A DNA stretch of 64,000 nucleotides from Bradyrhizobium sp. ARR65 (GCF_000472385.1 NZ_AWZU01000009.1:62204-126203); one strand, 5' to 3'. Counted from the first letter of the stretch, positions 19,545 to 29,196 are shown. The notes: generated by a model not told the origin, from the letters alone. Numbers and translations are program-made.

Positions 19545-20660
19545 CTAAAGGCCCAACCCGTGCGCGATTACTTTGCGCATCACGTTCGGCAGCGCCTCAT
19601 CCGCAAGGGTCGCGATCGGCACCCAGCGCATGCCGTCGGGCGCGCTCGTACGCGACGGCACGTCCGCCGTATAGACCACGAGCTCGAGCGGAAAATGCGT
19701 GAAGACATGAGTGACGACGCCGGCCTTACGGTGCCAACGCGCAACGCCCTCCAGCGCCGGCGCCTGCTCAAGCGCAGCCCTCTCCGCCTGCTCGGCCGCC
19801 CAATCGGAACCGGGCACTTCGGTCATGCCGCCAAGCAGACCTTTCGCGGGCCGCGTGCGCACCAGAAGCTCCTCGCCGCGCCTGACCACGAAGGCCGCTC
19901 CGCGACGCAGCGCACCGGTCTTCTTGGCCGCCTTGCGCGGGAACGTCTCTTGCGCTCCTTGCAGGCGTGCCGCGCAATCCTCGATCAACGGGCATAAGGC
20001 GCAGGCCGGCTTCTTCGGCGTGCAGATCGAGGCACCAAGATCCATCAGCGCCTGCGCGCTGTCGCCGGCGCGAGACTTCGCCTCGCCGGCGCTTGCATCG
20101 CCAAGCAGCGTCGTCGCCAATTGCTGGATCAGCGGCTTGGCCTGGGGCAGCGTTTCCTCGACCCCGAACAGTCGGGACACCACGCGTTCAATATTGCCGT
20201 CCACCGGCATGGTGTGACGATCGAACGCGATCGCCGCGATCGCGGCCGCCGTATAGGGCCCGATGCCCGGCAGCGAGCGCAGGCCCTCTTCCGTGTCCGG
20301 AAACACGCCGTCATGCTCGCGCATCACCGCGGTCGCGCAGGCATAGAGATTGCGTGCGCGGGAATAATAACCGAGTCCGGCCCAGAGCCGCAGCACGTCA
20401 TCGAGAGAAGCCCGCGCCAGGCTTGCGACATCGGGCCAGCGCGCCGTGAATTTTTCAAAATAGGGCCCGACGGCCTTGACGGTGGTCTGCTGCAGCATGA
20501 TTTCCGACAGCCAGACCCGGTACGGATCAGGCCGCGCGCCTGGCGGCGCCCGCCAGGGCAGCCTGCGCCGATGCCGATCGTACCATTCGAGCAGCAGCGC
20601 GGAGCGATCGGTGGGTGCGATTGCGCGAGGCTTGGTTCTTCTGACTGCAGCGGGACTCAT
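19545..20660 (-). CDS. mutY: A/G-specific adenine DNA glycosylase MutY
   Basis: MutY removes adenine mispaired with 8-oxoguanine. The 371-residue protein has the helix-hairpin-helix LPGIGPYTAAAI, the catalytic Asp in PVDGNIERV, and the 4Fe-4S ligand set C-x6-C-x2-C-x5-C (CTPKKPACALCPLIEDC). The C-terminal third is the Nudix-like domain that reads 8-oxoG (RRGEELLVRTRPAKGLLGGM). WLSEIMLQQTTV is also typical. It is divergent from the DUF721 gene. Confidence 0.96.
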   Translation of the reverse strand: MSPAAVRRTKPRAIAPTDRSALLLEWYDRHRRRLPWRAPPGARPDPYRVWLSEIMLQQTTVKAVGPYFEKFTARWPDVASLARASLDDVLRLWAGLGYYSRARNLYACATAVMREHDGVFPDTEEGLRSLPGIGPYTAAAIAAIAFDRHTMPVDGNIERVVSRLFGVEETLPQAKPLIQQLATTLLGDASAGEAKSRAGDSAQALMDLGASICTPKKPACALCPLIEDCAARLQGAQETFPRKAAKKTGALRRGAAFVVRRGEELLVRTRPAKGLLGGMTEVPGSDWAAEQAERAALEQAPALEGVARWHRKAGVVTHVFTHFPLELVVYTADVPSRTSAPDGMRWVPIATLADEALPNVMRKVIAHGLGL

Positions 20661-20688
20661 GAGCCCTCTTTTAGCGCAACTCTCGCCT

Positions 20689-20814
20689 CGTCATGCCCGG
20701 GCTTCTCCCCGGCATCCACGCCTTTCTTGCTTGCCGCGGCCTCTCGTTGATGGCCGGGCCTTCGCCTCGCCCGAGGGCTTCGGCCCGGCAGGCGAGACAA
20801 GCCCGGCCATGACG
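20689..20814. repeat. Palindromic intergenic repeat, CGTCATGCCCGGG type (copy 1)
   Basis: Outer ends CGTCATGCCCGGGCTT and AAGCCCGGCCATGACG are inverted. This family differs from the CGTCATTCCGG one: it carries GGCATCCACGCC inside. A second copy is at 48644-48729. It lies in the mutY-DUF721 gap. Confidence 0.75.
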
Positions 20815-20864
20815 ACCGAGTTTGCGGCTCCTCCCCGGACTTGTGGCATGCTAGTAGCGAGGTC

Positions 20865-21344
20865 ATGTCCAGACCCGGTCCCGTCAGCGCCAAGCCGCTT
20901 TCCGTCCTGCTCAGCGACGTCTTTTCCGACGCCTACGCCAAGCAGGGGTTTGCCGCACGCGAATTGGTGACGCGCTGGGGCGAGATCGCGGGCACGGACA
21001 TTGCAGCCTTTGCCGAGCCACTGAAAATGCAATGGCCGCGGCAGGTCGAGGGCCAGCCACAGGAACCGGCGACGCTGGTGCTGCGGGTGGAGGGCCCGAT
21101 GGCCTTGGAGATCCAGCATCGCTCCGACGTCATCCTGGAGCGGGTCAACCGGTTTTTCGGCTGGCATGCCGTGGGGCGGATCGCGCTCCGACAGGCGCCG
21201 CTGTCACGCCGACCCCAGCCCGCGCGCCCTCGCCCGCCCGATCCGGCCGCCGTAAAAAAAGTCGCCGACACATTGTCCGCGGTCGAGGACGAGGCGCTCA
21301 AGGACGCACTCGCCCGGCTTGGCGCCGCGATCAAGCGAAATTGA
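20865..21344 (+). CDS. DUF721 (DciA-like) protein
   Basis: The 159-residue protein carries the DUF721 domain over residues about 10-105 (PLSVLLSDVFSDAYAKQGF, TRWGEIAGTDIAAFAEPLK, then LVLRVEGPMALEIQHRSDVILERVN). DUF721 is the DciA family, shown in other bacteria to load or operate the replicative helicase DnaB where no DnaC or DnaI exists. The C-terminal tail is rich in Pro, Arg and charged helices. I start at 20865 because GAGG lies just before that ATG. The gene is followed by the DsbA-like gene in the same direction. Confidence 0.82.
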   Translation: MSRPGPVSAKPLSVLLSDVFSDAYAKQGFAARELVTRWGEIAGTDIAAFAEPLKMQWPRQVEGQPQEPATLVLRVEGPMALEIQHRSDVILERVNRFFGWHAVGRIALRQAPLSRRPQPARPRPPDPAAVKKVADTLSAVEDEALKDALARLGAAIKRN

Positions 21345-21438
21345 CGCTCTTGTCAGGACCTCCACACAAACCGCGCCATTGCCACAATGGCCGTTTTTGG
21401 CTAGCGAACGGCGTCTTGATTGGAACCTTTCGGCGCGG

Positions 21439-22119
21439 ATGCGCCAATCCGGGAGCAGACCGTTGATCATCACGCGCCGCGCTTTCACCGCTGCCTTGTC
21501 ACTGACCGGACTTGCCGCTCTGGTCGGCTTCTCGCGGCTAGAGCTGATCTCGGATGCGCTGGCGCAAAGCGCCGCCGATGTTGCCAAGCCGCAATCGCTG
21601 CCCGACATGGCCCTGGGTCCTGCGGACGCTAAAGTCACCATCGTCGAATACGCTTCGATGACCTGCCCGCACTGCGCGGCCTTCAACGAGCAGGTGTTTC
21701 CGAAGATCAAGTCGGAATACATCGATACCGGCAAGATCCGCTATATCTTCCGCGAGTTTCCGCTCGACATCAAAGCCGCCGCCGGATCGATGCTGTCGCG
21801 CTGCATCGCCAATGGCGACTCCAATAAATATTTCGCCGTGACCGACCTTCTTTTCAGGTCGCAGAGCGACTGGGTGATGAAAAACACCACCGAGAGCCTG
21901 ACGCGCATCGGGAAGCAGGCCGGGCTCAGCCAACAGCAGGTCGAGGATTGCCTGAAGGATCAGTCACTGCTCGACAAGATCGCCGCGGACCAGAAATACG
22001 CGAGCGAGGTGTTGAAGGTCGACTCGACGCCGACCTTCTTTATCAACGGCGAGAAGATCAAGGGCGAGGCCTCGATCGAGGAATTTGAGAAGAGGATCAA
22101 TCCGCTTCTGAAGAGCTGA
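21439..22119 (+). CDS. Exported DsbA-like thiol-disulfide oxidoreductase
   Basis: This 226-residue protein has a twin-arginine-like signal (TRRAFTAALSLTGLAALVGF, residues 12-31) and then a thioredoxin fold of the DsbA type. The active site is CPHC at 76-79 and the cis-proline loop is STPTFFING. It should form or shuffle disulfides in periplasmic proteins. The start could be the ATG at 21439 or a TTG at 21463 preceded by GGGAG; both keep the signal. Its position between a DUF721 gene and smc is a recurring arrangement in this order, as far as I recall. Confidence 0.9.
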   Translation: MRQSGSRPLIITRRAFTAALSLTGLAALVGFSRLELISDALAQSAADVAKPQSLPDMALGPADAKVTIVEYASMTCPHCAAFNEQVFPKIKSEYIDTGKIRYIFREFPLDIKAAAGSMLSRCIANGDSNKYFAVTDLLFRSQSDWVMKNTTESLTRIGKQAGLSQQQVEDCLKDQSLLDKIAADQKYASEVLKVDSTPTFFINGEKIKGEASIEEFEKRINPLLKS

Positions 22120-22333
22120 TAGTGAGGTGATTCCTCCACAGGAATTAGCGCCTCACATAAGCCTCGCAAAAGCCTTGGGAAAAGCCTCGGCCGCCGGTTG
22201 CCCTGGAGGCGCGGCGCAGCCATTGTCGCCACCTTAAAGTGGCGCATCAGGCGCATCTCCCACACCGAGATTGCCATCTATGGTATTGTCCCGGCAGGGA
22301 GATTCGTTTCCTGCCGAAGGAGAATCCGCCTTT

Positions 22334-25300
22334 ATGAAACTCACGCGTCTTCGCCTCCACGGTTTCAAGTCGTTCGTTGAACCCACCGATTTTGTGATCG
22401 AGCCCGGCCTCACCGGAGTGGTCGGTCCGAACGGCTGCGGCAAGTCGAACCTGGTCGAAGCGTTGCGCTGGGCAATGGGCGAGACCTCACACAAGTCGCT
22501 GCGCGCCGCCGACATGGACGCGGTGATCTTTTCCGGTTCCGGCAATCGCCCGGCGCGCAACCACGCCGAAGTGGTGATGACGATCGACAATTCCGATCGC
22601 ACGGCGCCGGCCGCCGTGAACGACAGCCAGCTCCTGGAAATCTCCCGTCGTATCGAGCGCGAGGCGGGTTCCGTCTATCGCATCAACGGCCGCGATGTCC
22701 GCGCCCGCGACGTGCAGCTCCTGTTTGCGGATGCGGCAACCGGCGCGCGATCGCCGGCCCTCGTGCACCAGGGCAAGATCGGCGAGATCATCCAGGCCAA
22801 ACCGGAACAGCGCCGCCGCGTGCTGGAAGACGCCGCCGGCGTCGCCGGCCTGCATGCCCGCCGGCATGAGGCGGAACTGCGCCTGAAGGCGGCGGAAACC
22901 AATCTCACCCGCGTCGAGGACGTGATCGGCCAGCTTGCCGGCCAGATGGACGGCTTGAAAAAGCAGGCGCGCCAGGCGATTCGCTACCGCGAGGTCGCCG
23001 CCAAGGTGCGCAAGGCGGAGGCAACACTCTATCACCTGCGCTGGCTGCAGGCTCATGCCGATGTCAATGACGCCGCGCAGAATCACGACATTACGGTCCG
23101 CGACATGGCCGAGCGCACCCGCGAACAGGCCGAGGCGGCGCGCATTCAGGCGATCCGCGCCTCCGAACTGCCGGGCCTGCGCGAGGCCGAGGCTCGCGCG
23201 GCTGCGGGCTTGCAACGCCTGACGACGGCCCGCGACATGCTCGACCGCGAGGAAGAGCGTGCCAAGGAACGGGTCGCCGAACTCGATCGCCGGCTCACGC
23301 AGTTTGCCGGTGACATCGCCCGCGAGCAGCAGCAGACGTCGGATGCCGACGTCGCCCTCCAGCGGCTGGAGACCGAGGACGCCGAACTCAAAGAAGAGAT
23401 CAAGTCGCGCGTCGAACGGCGCAGCGGCGTCGATGAACGCGTGGCCGAAGCCGAAGCGACGCTCGCCGAATGGGAGCGTCAGTTCGCCGAGCTGACCACC
23501 GCGCTCGCCGACCTCACCGCTCAGCGCAACCAGCTCGAGGCGAGCGTGCGCAGCCATCGCGACCGCCTGGCGCGGCTCGATCAGGAGATCGCTAACGTTC
23601 AGCGCGAGGAAGAAAAGCTCGCGGTGGAGACCGGCGGCTTCGGCGATCTGGAGACGCTGGCCGCGGCGATGGAGAGCGCGCAGGAAAACCGTCTGCAGGC
23701 GGAAATGGCCGCACAGGCCAGCGAAACCGCGCATGCAGCCGCACGGCAGACGCTGGAGGCCTCACGCGCCCCGCTCTCCGAGGCGGAGAAACGGGTGCAG
23801 CGCCTCGAGACCGAGGCACGTACCATCGCCAAGCTCGTGACCAGCGCGACCAAAAACCTTTGGCCGCCGATCATCGACGGCGTCACCGTCGACAAGGGTT
23901 TTGAGAAAGCGCTCGGCGCCGTGCTCGGCGACGATCTCGACGCGCCGGTCGATGCGTCCGCGCCGATGCACTGGACGCTGGCGGGCGCGAGCGGCGAGGA
24001 CCCCGTCCTACCCGAGGGCGTCGAGCCGCTCGCCGCACGCGTGCAGGCGCCGCCGGAATTGGCGCGCCGACTGGCGCAGATCGGCGTCGTATCGAAGGAG
24101 CGCGGCGCGGAATTGGCATCGCAGCTCAAAGTCGGCCAGCGGCTGGTGTCGGTCGAAGGTGACGTCTGGCGCTGGGACGGCTTTGTGGCAGCAGCGCATG
24201 CGCCGACAGGTGCGGCGCGGCGTCTTGCGGAACGGGCGCGGCTGGTCGATATCGAGAACGAGCTGGAGCAGGCGCGCAACGATGCCGCTGCCAAGCGCCA
24301 GGCTCTGGAAACGGCCGAAGCGGAACTGCGGGCCGCCGCGGCCGCCGAGAGCGCCGCGCGTGAAGCCTGGCGCGCCGCGCAGCGCGAAGCCGATGCAACG
24401 CGCGAGCGCCACGCGACGGCCGAGCGCGAGATCAACCGCCACGCCGCGCGCAAATCGGCGTTGTCGGAGGCGCGCAGCCGCCTGGAAGCCGATCTCACCG
24501 AGGCCTATGCCGCGCATCAAAACGCCACCGCAGCGCTCGACGAATTGCCCCCGAGCGTCGAGACCGAGCAAAAGCTCGCCGCCGTCCGCGCCGAAATCGA
24601 GGGCCATCGCCGGCTTGCCGCGCAGGTGCGGGCCGAGGCACAAGCCTTGGCACGCGAGGCCGAGCTGGCCGACCGCCGCGTGCAGGCGATCCTCGCCGAG
24701 CGCAATGAATGGCAGAATCGCAAGGCGAGCGCCGCCTCGCAGATCGAGACCATCGAGGCTCGCATCACCGAGGTGACGGCCGAGCGCGCCGAGCTTGAGA
24801 ACGCGCCCGAGTTCTTTGCCCAAAAGCGCAGTGCACTCATCAGCGAGATTGAATTCGCCGAGAATGAGCGCCGCGTTGCCGCCGACGCGCTCGCCGCGGC
24901 CGAAGCCGCCATGGCGGAGACCGACCGTGCCGCGAAGGTCTCGCTGGAGGCGCTGTCGACCGCGCGCGAAGCGACCGCCCGCGCCGAAGAACGGATGGAA
25001 GGCGCCAAGCGCCGGCTTGCCGATATCGAGCGCGAAATCCACGACATGCTGGAAATCGAGCCGCAGGCGGTGGCCGGCCTTGCCGAGATCGAGCCCAACG
25101 CCGAACTGCCGCCGCTCGCCGAGATCGAGGAAAATCTCGAAAAGCTGCGCCGCGACCGCGAGCGTTTGGGCGCCGTGAACCTGCGCGCCGAAGAAGAGCT
25201 GGGCGAGGTCGAAACCCAGCATACAGCACTGACCACCGAGCGTGACGATCTGGTCGAAGCCATCAAGCGGCTGCGTCAGGGCATCCAGAGCCTCAATCGC

Positions 25301-25798
25301 GAGGCGCGCGAACGGCTATTGGCTTCGTTCGAGTCCGTCAACAACCAGTTCAAGCGGCTGTTCGTCGAGCTGTTCGGCGGCGGCGAAGCTGCGCTGCATC
25401 TGATCGAGAGCGATGATCCCCTGGAAGCGGGCCTTGAAATCATCGCCAAGCCGCCCGGCAAGAAGCCGCAGTCGCTGTCCCTGCTCTCCGGCGGCGAGCA
25501 GGCGCTCACCGCCCTGTCGCTGATCTTTGCAGTGTTCCTGACCAACCCCTCGCCGATCTGCGTGCTGGACGAGGTCGACGCGCCGCTCGATGACCACAAC
25601 GTCGAGCGCTTCTGCAACCTCTTGCACGAGATGACGGGCTCGACCGAGACGCGCTTCATCATCATCACCCACAACCCGATCACGATGGCGCGGATGAATC
25701 GCCTGTATGGTGTGACGATGGCAGAACGCGGCGTCTCGCAGCTCGTGTCGGTCAACCTCGAACAGGCGACGAAGATCCTCGACCAGAACGTGGCGTAG
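22334..25798 (+). CDS. smc: Chromosome segregation SMC protein
   Basis: SMC forms the condensin ring that organises and separates sister chromosomes. The 1154-residue product has Walker A GPNGCGKSN at 31-39, the ABC signature LLSGGEQALTALSL and Walker B CVLDEVDAPLDDHN near the end, two long coiled coils, and a hinge region near residues 510-620 (IDGVTVDKGFEKALGAVLGDD). The start at 22334 gives MKLTRLRLHGFKSF, the standard SMC beginning, with AAGGAG upstream. The frame is open for 21 more codons but that part is non-coding in character. A GCCAC-GTGGC hairpin lies about 100 bases before the start. Confidence 0.97.
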   Translation: MKLTRLRLHGFKSFVEPTDFVIEPGLTGVVGPNGCGKSNLVEALRWAMGETSHKSLRAADMDAVIFSGSGNRPARNHAEVVMTIDNSDRTAPAAVNDSQLLEISRRIEREAGSVYRINGRDVRARDVQLLFADAATGARSPALVHQGKIGEIIQAKPEQRRRVLEDAAGVAGLHARRHEAELRLKAAETNLTRVEDVIGQLAGQMDGLKKQARQAIRYREVAAKVRKAEATLYHLRWLQAHADVNDAAQNHDITVRDMAERTREQAEAARIQAIRASELPGLREAEARAAAGLQRLTTARDMLDREEERAKERVAELDRRLTQFAGDIAREQQQTSDADVALQRLETEDAELKEEIKSRVERRSGVDERVAEAEATLAEWERQFAELTTALADLTAQRNQLEASVRSHRDRLARLDQEIANVQREEEKLAVETGGFGDLETLAAAMESAQENRLQAEMAAQASETAHAAARQTLEASRAPLSEAEKRVQRLETEARTIAKLVTSATKNLWPPIIDGVTVDKGFEKALGAVLGDDLDAPVDASAPMHWTLAGASGEDPVLPEGVEPLAARVQAPPELARRLAQIGVVSKERGAELASQLKVGQRLVSVEGDVWRWDGFVAAAHAPTGAARRLAERARLVDIENELEQARNDAAAKRQALETAEAELRAAAAAESAAREAWRAAQREADATRERHATAEREINRHAARKSALSEARSRLEADLTEAYAAHQNATAALDELPPSVETEQKLAAVRAEIEGHRRLAAQVRAEAQALAREAELADRRVQAILAERNEWQNRKASAASQIETIEARITEVTAERAELENAPEFFAQKRSALISEIEFAENERRVAADALAAAEAAMAETDRAAKVSLEALSTAREATARAEERMEGAKRRLADIEREIHDMLEIEPQAVAGLAEIEPNAELPPLAEIEENLEKLRRDRERLGAVNLRAEEELGEVETQHTALTTERDDLVEAIKRLRQGIQSLNREARERLLASFESVNNQFKRLFVELFGGGEAALHLIESDDPLEAGLEIIAKPPGKKPQSLSLLSGGEQALTALSLIFAVFLTNPSPICVLDEVDAPLDDHNVERFCNLLHEMTGSTETRFIIITHNPITMARMNRLYGVTMAERGVSQLVSVNLEQATKILDQNVA

Positions 25799-25807
25799 GA
25801 GTTTGAT

Positions 25808-25888
25808 GGTCGTCCCGGGGCGATGCGAAGCATCGAACCCGGAATCTCGAGATTCCGGGTTCGCGCTGACGCGCGCCCCGGAATGACC
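25808..25888. repeat. Palindromic intergenic repeat, CGTCATTCCGG type (copy 5)
   Basis: GGTCGTCCCGGGGCG faces CGCCCCGGAATGACC, with GGAATCTCGAGATTCC as centre. It sits ten bases after the smc stop and ends 12 bases before the Rsm22-like start, so its sequence reads into an apparent N-terminal extension of that gene. Confidence 0.85.
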
Positions 25889-25900
25889 GAGGACGACAGC

Positions 25901-26878
25901 ATGCTTCCTCCCACCCTTCCCGCTGCACTCAAGGCTGCGCTTGACGTCAAGCTCGAAGGACTCTCGCGCAGCGACGCGGCCGCGCGCGCCAGCGCGATCT
26001 CCAGGACGTATCGCGACGGCGGCGGCTCGGGCACGATCCGAACCGAAGCCGACGCGCTCGCCTACGCATTGGCGCGCATGCCGGCGACCTATGCAGCCGT
26101 CGTTGCGAGCCTGAACGCATTGTCGGAGATCAGGCCGGATTTTTCGCCGCGGACACTGCTCGACATCGGCGCCGGACCGGGAACGGGGAGCTTTGCCGCG
26201 GCGGAAGTGTTTGCTTCGCTTGAGCGCTTCGTGCTGCTCGATCGCAACGAGACCCTGCGTGCGCTGGCGCTCGAATTGGCCCGCCAGTTTCCTCGCCTGA
26301 ACGAATGGACCTACTCCTCAAGTGACGCGCGAACCGGACTTACGCAGACCGACGTGGCCGACCTCGTCATCGCAAGCTATGTGATCGGCGAACTCAGCGA
26401 TGCGGACCGCAACGAACTCACGAGGCTGATGTGGAGCAAGACCACCGACACGCTCCTCATCGTCGAGCCTGGCACCCCCGCCGGCTACGCGCGCATCATT
26501 GGCGCGCGACAGCAACTGATCGCGCGCGGCGCCCACGTGGCCGCACCCTGCCCGCACGATTCGGCCTGCCCGCTAACGCCTCCCGACTGGTGTCACTTTG
26601 CCCAGCGCCTGGCGCGGTCGCGCGCACACAAGGAAGTCAAAGGCGCCGAACTGCCCTTCGAGGACGAGAAATTTTCCTACGTCGCGGTGACGCGCAAGCC
26701 GATCATCTCCGCCCGCGCGCGCGTGCTGGCGCAGCCGTCGCTGAGCAAGGTCGAGGTCTCCGCCAAGCTTTGCGCCGCCAATGGCCTCGTGCTCGCAAAG
26801 GTGCCGCGCCGCGACAAGGTGGCCTACGCGCGCGCCCGGCGTTGGCGCTGGGGCGAGGCCGTCATGGACGAAAGTTAA
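25901..26878 (+). CDS. Rsm22-like small-ribosomal-subunit methyltransferase
   Basis: The 325-residue protein belongs to the Rsm22 family, SAM-dependent methyltransferase-fold proteins tied to the bacterial and mitochondrial small ribosomal subunit. The SAM site is LLDIGAGPGTGSFAA near residue 86. The cysteine cluster CPHDSACPLTPPDWCHF near residue 222 is characteristic and is thought to bind iron-sulfur. I start at 25901; the longer frame from 25823 would begin inside the repeat and encode repeat-derived residues. Confidence 0.85.
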   Translation: MLPPTLPAALKAALDVKLEGLSRSDAAARASAISRTYRDGGGSGTIRTEADALAYALARMPATYAAVVASLNALSEIRPDFSPRTLLDIGAGPGTGSFAAAEVFASLERFVLLDRNETLRALALELARQFPRLNEWTYSSSDARTGLTQTDVADLVIASYVIGELSDADRNELTRLMWSKTTDTLLIVEPGTPAGYARIIGARQQLIARGAHVAAPCPHDSACPLTPPDWCHFAQRLARSRAHKEVKGAELPFEDEKFSYVAVTRKPIISARARVLAQPSLSKVEVSAKLCAANGLVLAKVPRRDKVAYARARRWRWGEAVMDES

Positions 26879-27007
26879 CCAATTCAGTGGTTTAAGCATT
26901 GAACTCGGCCCGCCTTGCGCGCGACCAAGGGGATACCCACCTCGCCGCTGTTGCACGCGCCCGATTTCGTTAAGCTGCGCTTTGTTGTTCTTTCAGGAGC
27001 CATTTCC

Positions 27008-27568
27008 ATGTCGTCCGGCTGGATCGTCCTCGGCATCATCGTCATTCTCGTGCTGTTCGCCTTCGGCGCCTATAACCGCCTGGTCGCGCTGAGGCAGCGT
27101 GTCGACCAGGCCTTCGCCGATATCGACGTGCAGTTGAAGCAACGCCACGACCTGATCCCGAACCTGGTCGAGACGGTGAAAGGCTATGCGGCGCATGAGC
27201 GCGGCACGCTCGACGAGGTCATCAAGGCGCGCAACATGGCGATGTCGGCGCAGGGGCCGGCCCAGGTCTCTGCGGCGGAAACCCAGCTCACCGGCGCGCT
27301 CGGCCGGCTGATCGCGCTGTCAGAAGCGTATCCGGACCTCAAGGCCAACACGAACTTCCAGCAATTGGCGGGCGAGTTGTCGGATCTGGAAAACAAGATC
27401 GCCGCGAGCAGGCGCTTTTTCAACAACGCGGTCCAGGAATACAACACCGGGATCCAGCAGATGCCGGCGGCGCTGTTTGCCGGCATGTTCGGCTTCACGC
27501 GCAAAGACTTTTTCGACCTCGGCGCCAGCCGCGCGGAAGTCGAGGTTGCGCCGAGCGTGAAGTTCTAA
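27008..27568 (+). CDS. LemA-family membrane protein
   Basis: The 186-residue protein has one N-terminal transmembrane helix (residues 5-23) and then the LemA four-helix body: AYNRLVALRQRVDQAFADID, LKQRHDLIPNLVETVKGYA and YPDLKANTNFQQLAGEL. LemA proteins are of unknown biochemical role and often stand next to HtpX-like or TPM-domain membrane proteins. Here the next gene is an M48 protease, in line with this. AGGAG lies ten bases before the ATG. Confidence 0.93.
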   Translation: MSSGWIVLGIIVILVLFAFGAYNRLVALRQRVDQAFADIDVQLKQRHDLIPNLVETVKGYAAHERGTLDEVIKARNMAMSAQGPAQVSAAETQLTGALGRLIALSEAYPDLKANTNFQQLAGELSDLENKIAASRRFFNNAVQEYNTGIQQMPAALFAGMFGFTRKDFFDLGASRAEVEVAPSVKF

Positions 27569-27608
27569 GAATCCACCCAGATGCGCAGGAGCATGCCAAA
27601 TCACTCGT

Positions 27609-27689
27609 GTCATTCCGGGGCGATGCGAAGCATCGAACCCGGAATCTCGAGATTCCGGGTTCGCGCCTTCGACGCACCCCGGAATGACG
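27609..27689. repeat. Palindromic intergenic repeat, CGTCATTCCGG type (copy 6)
   Basis: GTCATTCCGGGGCGATGCGAAGCATCG is near-identical to copy 5, as is GGAATCTCGAGATTCCGGG. It lies between lemA-like and M48 genes and ends 11 bases before the GTG start of the latter. Confidence 0.85.
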
Positions 27690-27699
27690 GGGGCGGATA

Positions 27700-28911
27700 G
27701 TGGCTGCCTACGGCCTCTATACGCACATCGCCGCGAACAAGACCCGTTCGATGCTGCTGCTCGCGGGCCTGTTCCTGCTTGTGTATGTGATCGTCTATGC
27801 CGGCGCGCTGATCGTCGAGGTGCTCGACTATGCCGGCGCGCCGGCCGACTATTATCTGCGTGCCGCGCTGCGCGACCTGATCTGGTCGCTGCCCTATTCC
27901 ACCGGCGCGGCGGCGTTGTGGATCGTGATCGCCTATTTCTTCCACCAATCCATCATCGACGCGGTCACCGGCGGGACGGACGTGACGCGGAAGGAGCAGC
28001 CGCGACTTTACAATCTGTTGGAAAATCTCTGCGTCTCCCGCGGCATTCCGATGCCAAAGCTGAAGATCATCGACAGCGAGGTGCTGAACGCCTACGCGAC
28101 CGGGCTCAACCAGAGGCAATACGCCGTCACCGTCACCACGGGCCTGCTCAATGCCCTGAACAATGACGAGATCGAGGCGGTGCTCGGCCACGAGCTCACG
28201 CACATCAGGAACGGCGACGTGCAGATGATGGTGGTCGCCGTGATCATCGCTGGCGTGGTCGGCTTTTTCGCCGAATTGTTCTTCCGCCTCTTCTTCAATT
28301 TCGGCAATTATGGCTGGAGCTACCGCCGCGGCTCGTCTTCGGATTCCTCCTCGGACTCCGGCAGCGGCAGCGAGCGAAGAAGTTCGGGCGGCGGCGCCAT
28401 CCTGATCATCATCCTTGCGGTGGTGCTGATCGTGCTCGCCTGGGCGTTGTCGCAACTGGTCCGGCTCGCACTCTCGCGCTCACGGGAATATCTGGCGGAT
28501 GCCGGATCGGTCGAACTGACCAAAAATCCCGATGCGATGATCTCGGCGCTGCGCAAGATCGAGGGACGCGGCGAGCTTCCCGGCGCGACCTCGGCGGTCA
28601 TGGAACTGTGCGTCGACAACCCGCGCGAGGGCTTTGCCGACCTGTTCGCCACTCACCCGTCGGTCGAGGCCCGGGTGCAGGCGCTGGTTCGATATGCCGG
28701 CGGGCACTATATCGGCCCGCTCGCCTTGCCGACGCCGTCAGAGGCGGAAGGCGGCGAAGCGAATCAGCGCGAAGGCACTCCCCTGCCATCGCCCGCCTCA
28801 TCATCCGGTCCCTGGGGAAGTCCCGACAATTCCGCGAATGGGCCTGCGCCCTCGCACAGGCCATGGGGCGACCCGGCCGAGAATCCAACCGGCCCCTGGG
28901 GACAGCATTAG
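27700..28911 (+). CDS. M48-family (HtpX-like) membrane zinc metalloprotease
   Basis: The 403-residue protein has two N-terminal transmembrane helices, a catalytic domain with the zinc motif HELTH (His164, His168) and the downstream Glu in SREYLADAGS, and further transmembrane segments around 185 and 230. Between them is a Ser/Gly-rich loop (SSSDSSSDSGSGSERRSSGGG). The C-terminal 70 residues are Pro/Gly/Ser-rich with PWG repeats (GPWGSP, RPWGDP, GPWGQH). HtpX-type enzymes degrade misfolded membrane proteins in quality control. The start is GTG at 27700. Confidence 0.9.
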   Translation: MAAYGLYTHIAANKTRSMLLLAGLFLLVYVIVYAGALIVEVLDYAGAPADYYLRAALRDLIWSLPYSTGAAALWIVIAYFFHQSIIDAVTGGTDVTRKEQPRLYNLLENLCVSRGIPMPKLKIIDSEVLNAYATGLNQRQYAVTVTTGLLNALNNDEIEAVLGHELTHIRNGDVQMMVVAVIIAGVVGFFAELFFRLFFNFGNYGWSYRRGSSSDSSSDSGSGSERRSSGGGAILIIILAVVLIVLAWALSQLVRLALSRSREYLADAGSVELTKNPDAMISALRKIEGRGELPGATSAVMELCVDNPREGFADLFATHPSVEARVQALVRYAGGHYIGPLALPTPSEAEGGEANQREGTPLPSPASSSGPWGSPDNSANGPAPSHRPWGDPAENPTGPWGQH

Positions 28912-28981
28912 GCCGCGGAGCAAGCTCCCTTTGAGACACGACAACTTTTCATCAGGTTGTCTCCGCTCTATCCCATTAGAG

Positions 28982-29050
28982 GGGCATGATCTTTTCAGAT
29001 AAACCGCTGCCCGCCCGCGCTGACCTGGCTCTTCGGCCCGGATCATATTC
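28982..29050. repeat. Palindromic intergenic repeat, GCATGATC type (degraded copy 2)
   Basis: GGGCATGATCTTTTCAG opens and CGGATCATATTC closes the element, matching the copies at 1546 and 54746 at both ends. The middle is GC-rich and different. It lies in the gap before the ParA-like gene. Confidence 0.5.
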
Positions 29051-29064
29051 TAAACAACAAATTC

Positions 29065-29185
29065 GGCGCGAATGGCAGAAACGGCGCTGCGATGAATTGA
29101 ATTCTCCCTTGTTTCTGCCATGTTCGCGCCCAAAAGCAGGTACCGGGAATAGTGGATCGATCGTCTCGATCGGGGCGTCTTTTTT
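29065..29185 (+). ncRNA. Structured leader or small-RNA candidate before the ParA-like gene
   Basis: GGCGCGAATGGCAGAAAC (29065-29082) pairs with 29111-29130, 18 pairs with a two-base bulge and a 28-base AT-rich loop. It is followed by a CGATCG-TCT-CGATCG hairpin at 29158-29172 and a run of six T at 29180-29185, seven bases after the stem. The ribosome-binding GAGGG at 29186-29190 comes directly after. This could be a small RNA with a terminator, or a leader that controls the next gene. The gap between stem and T-run makes termination uncertain. Confidence 0.4.
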
Positions 29186-29196
29186 GAGGGTGGCAC

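Noticed and set aside
22220..22240. GCCAC-GTGGC hairpin before smc taken as a terminator
   Set aside because: Short stem, no T-run, so no support as a terminator.
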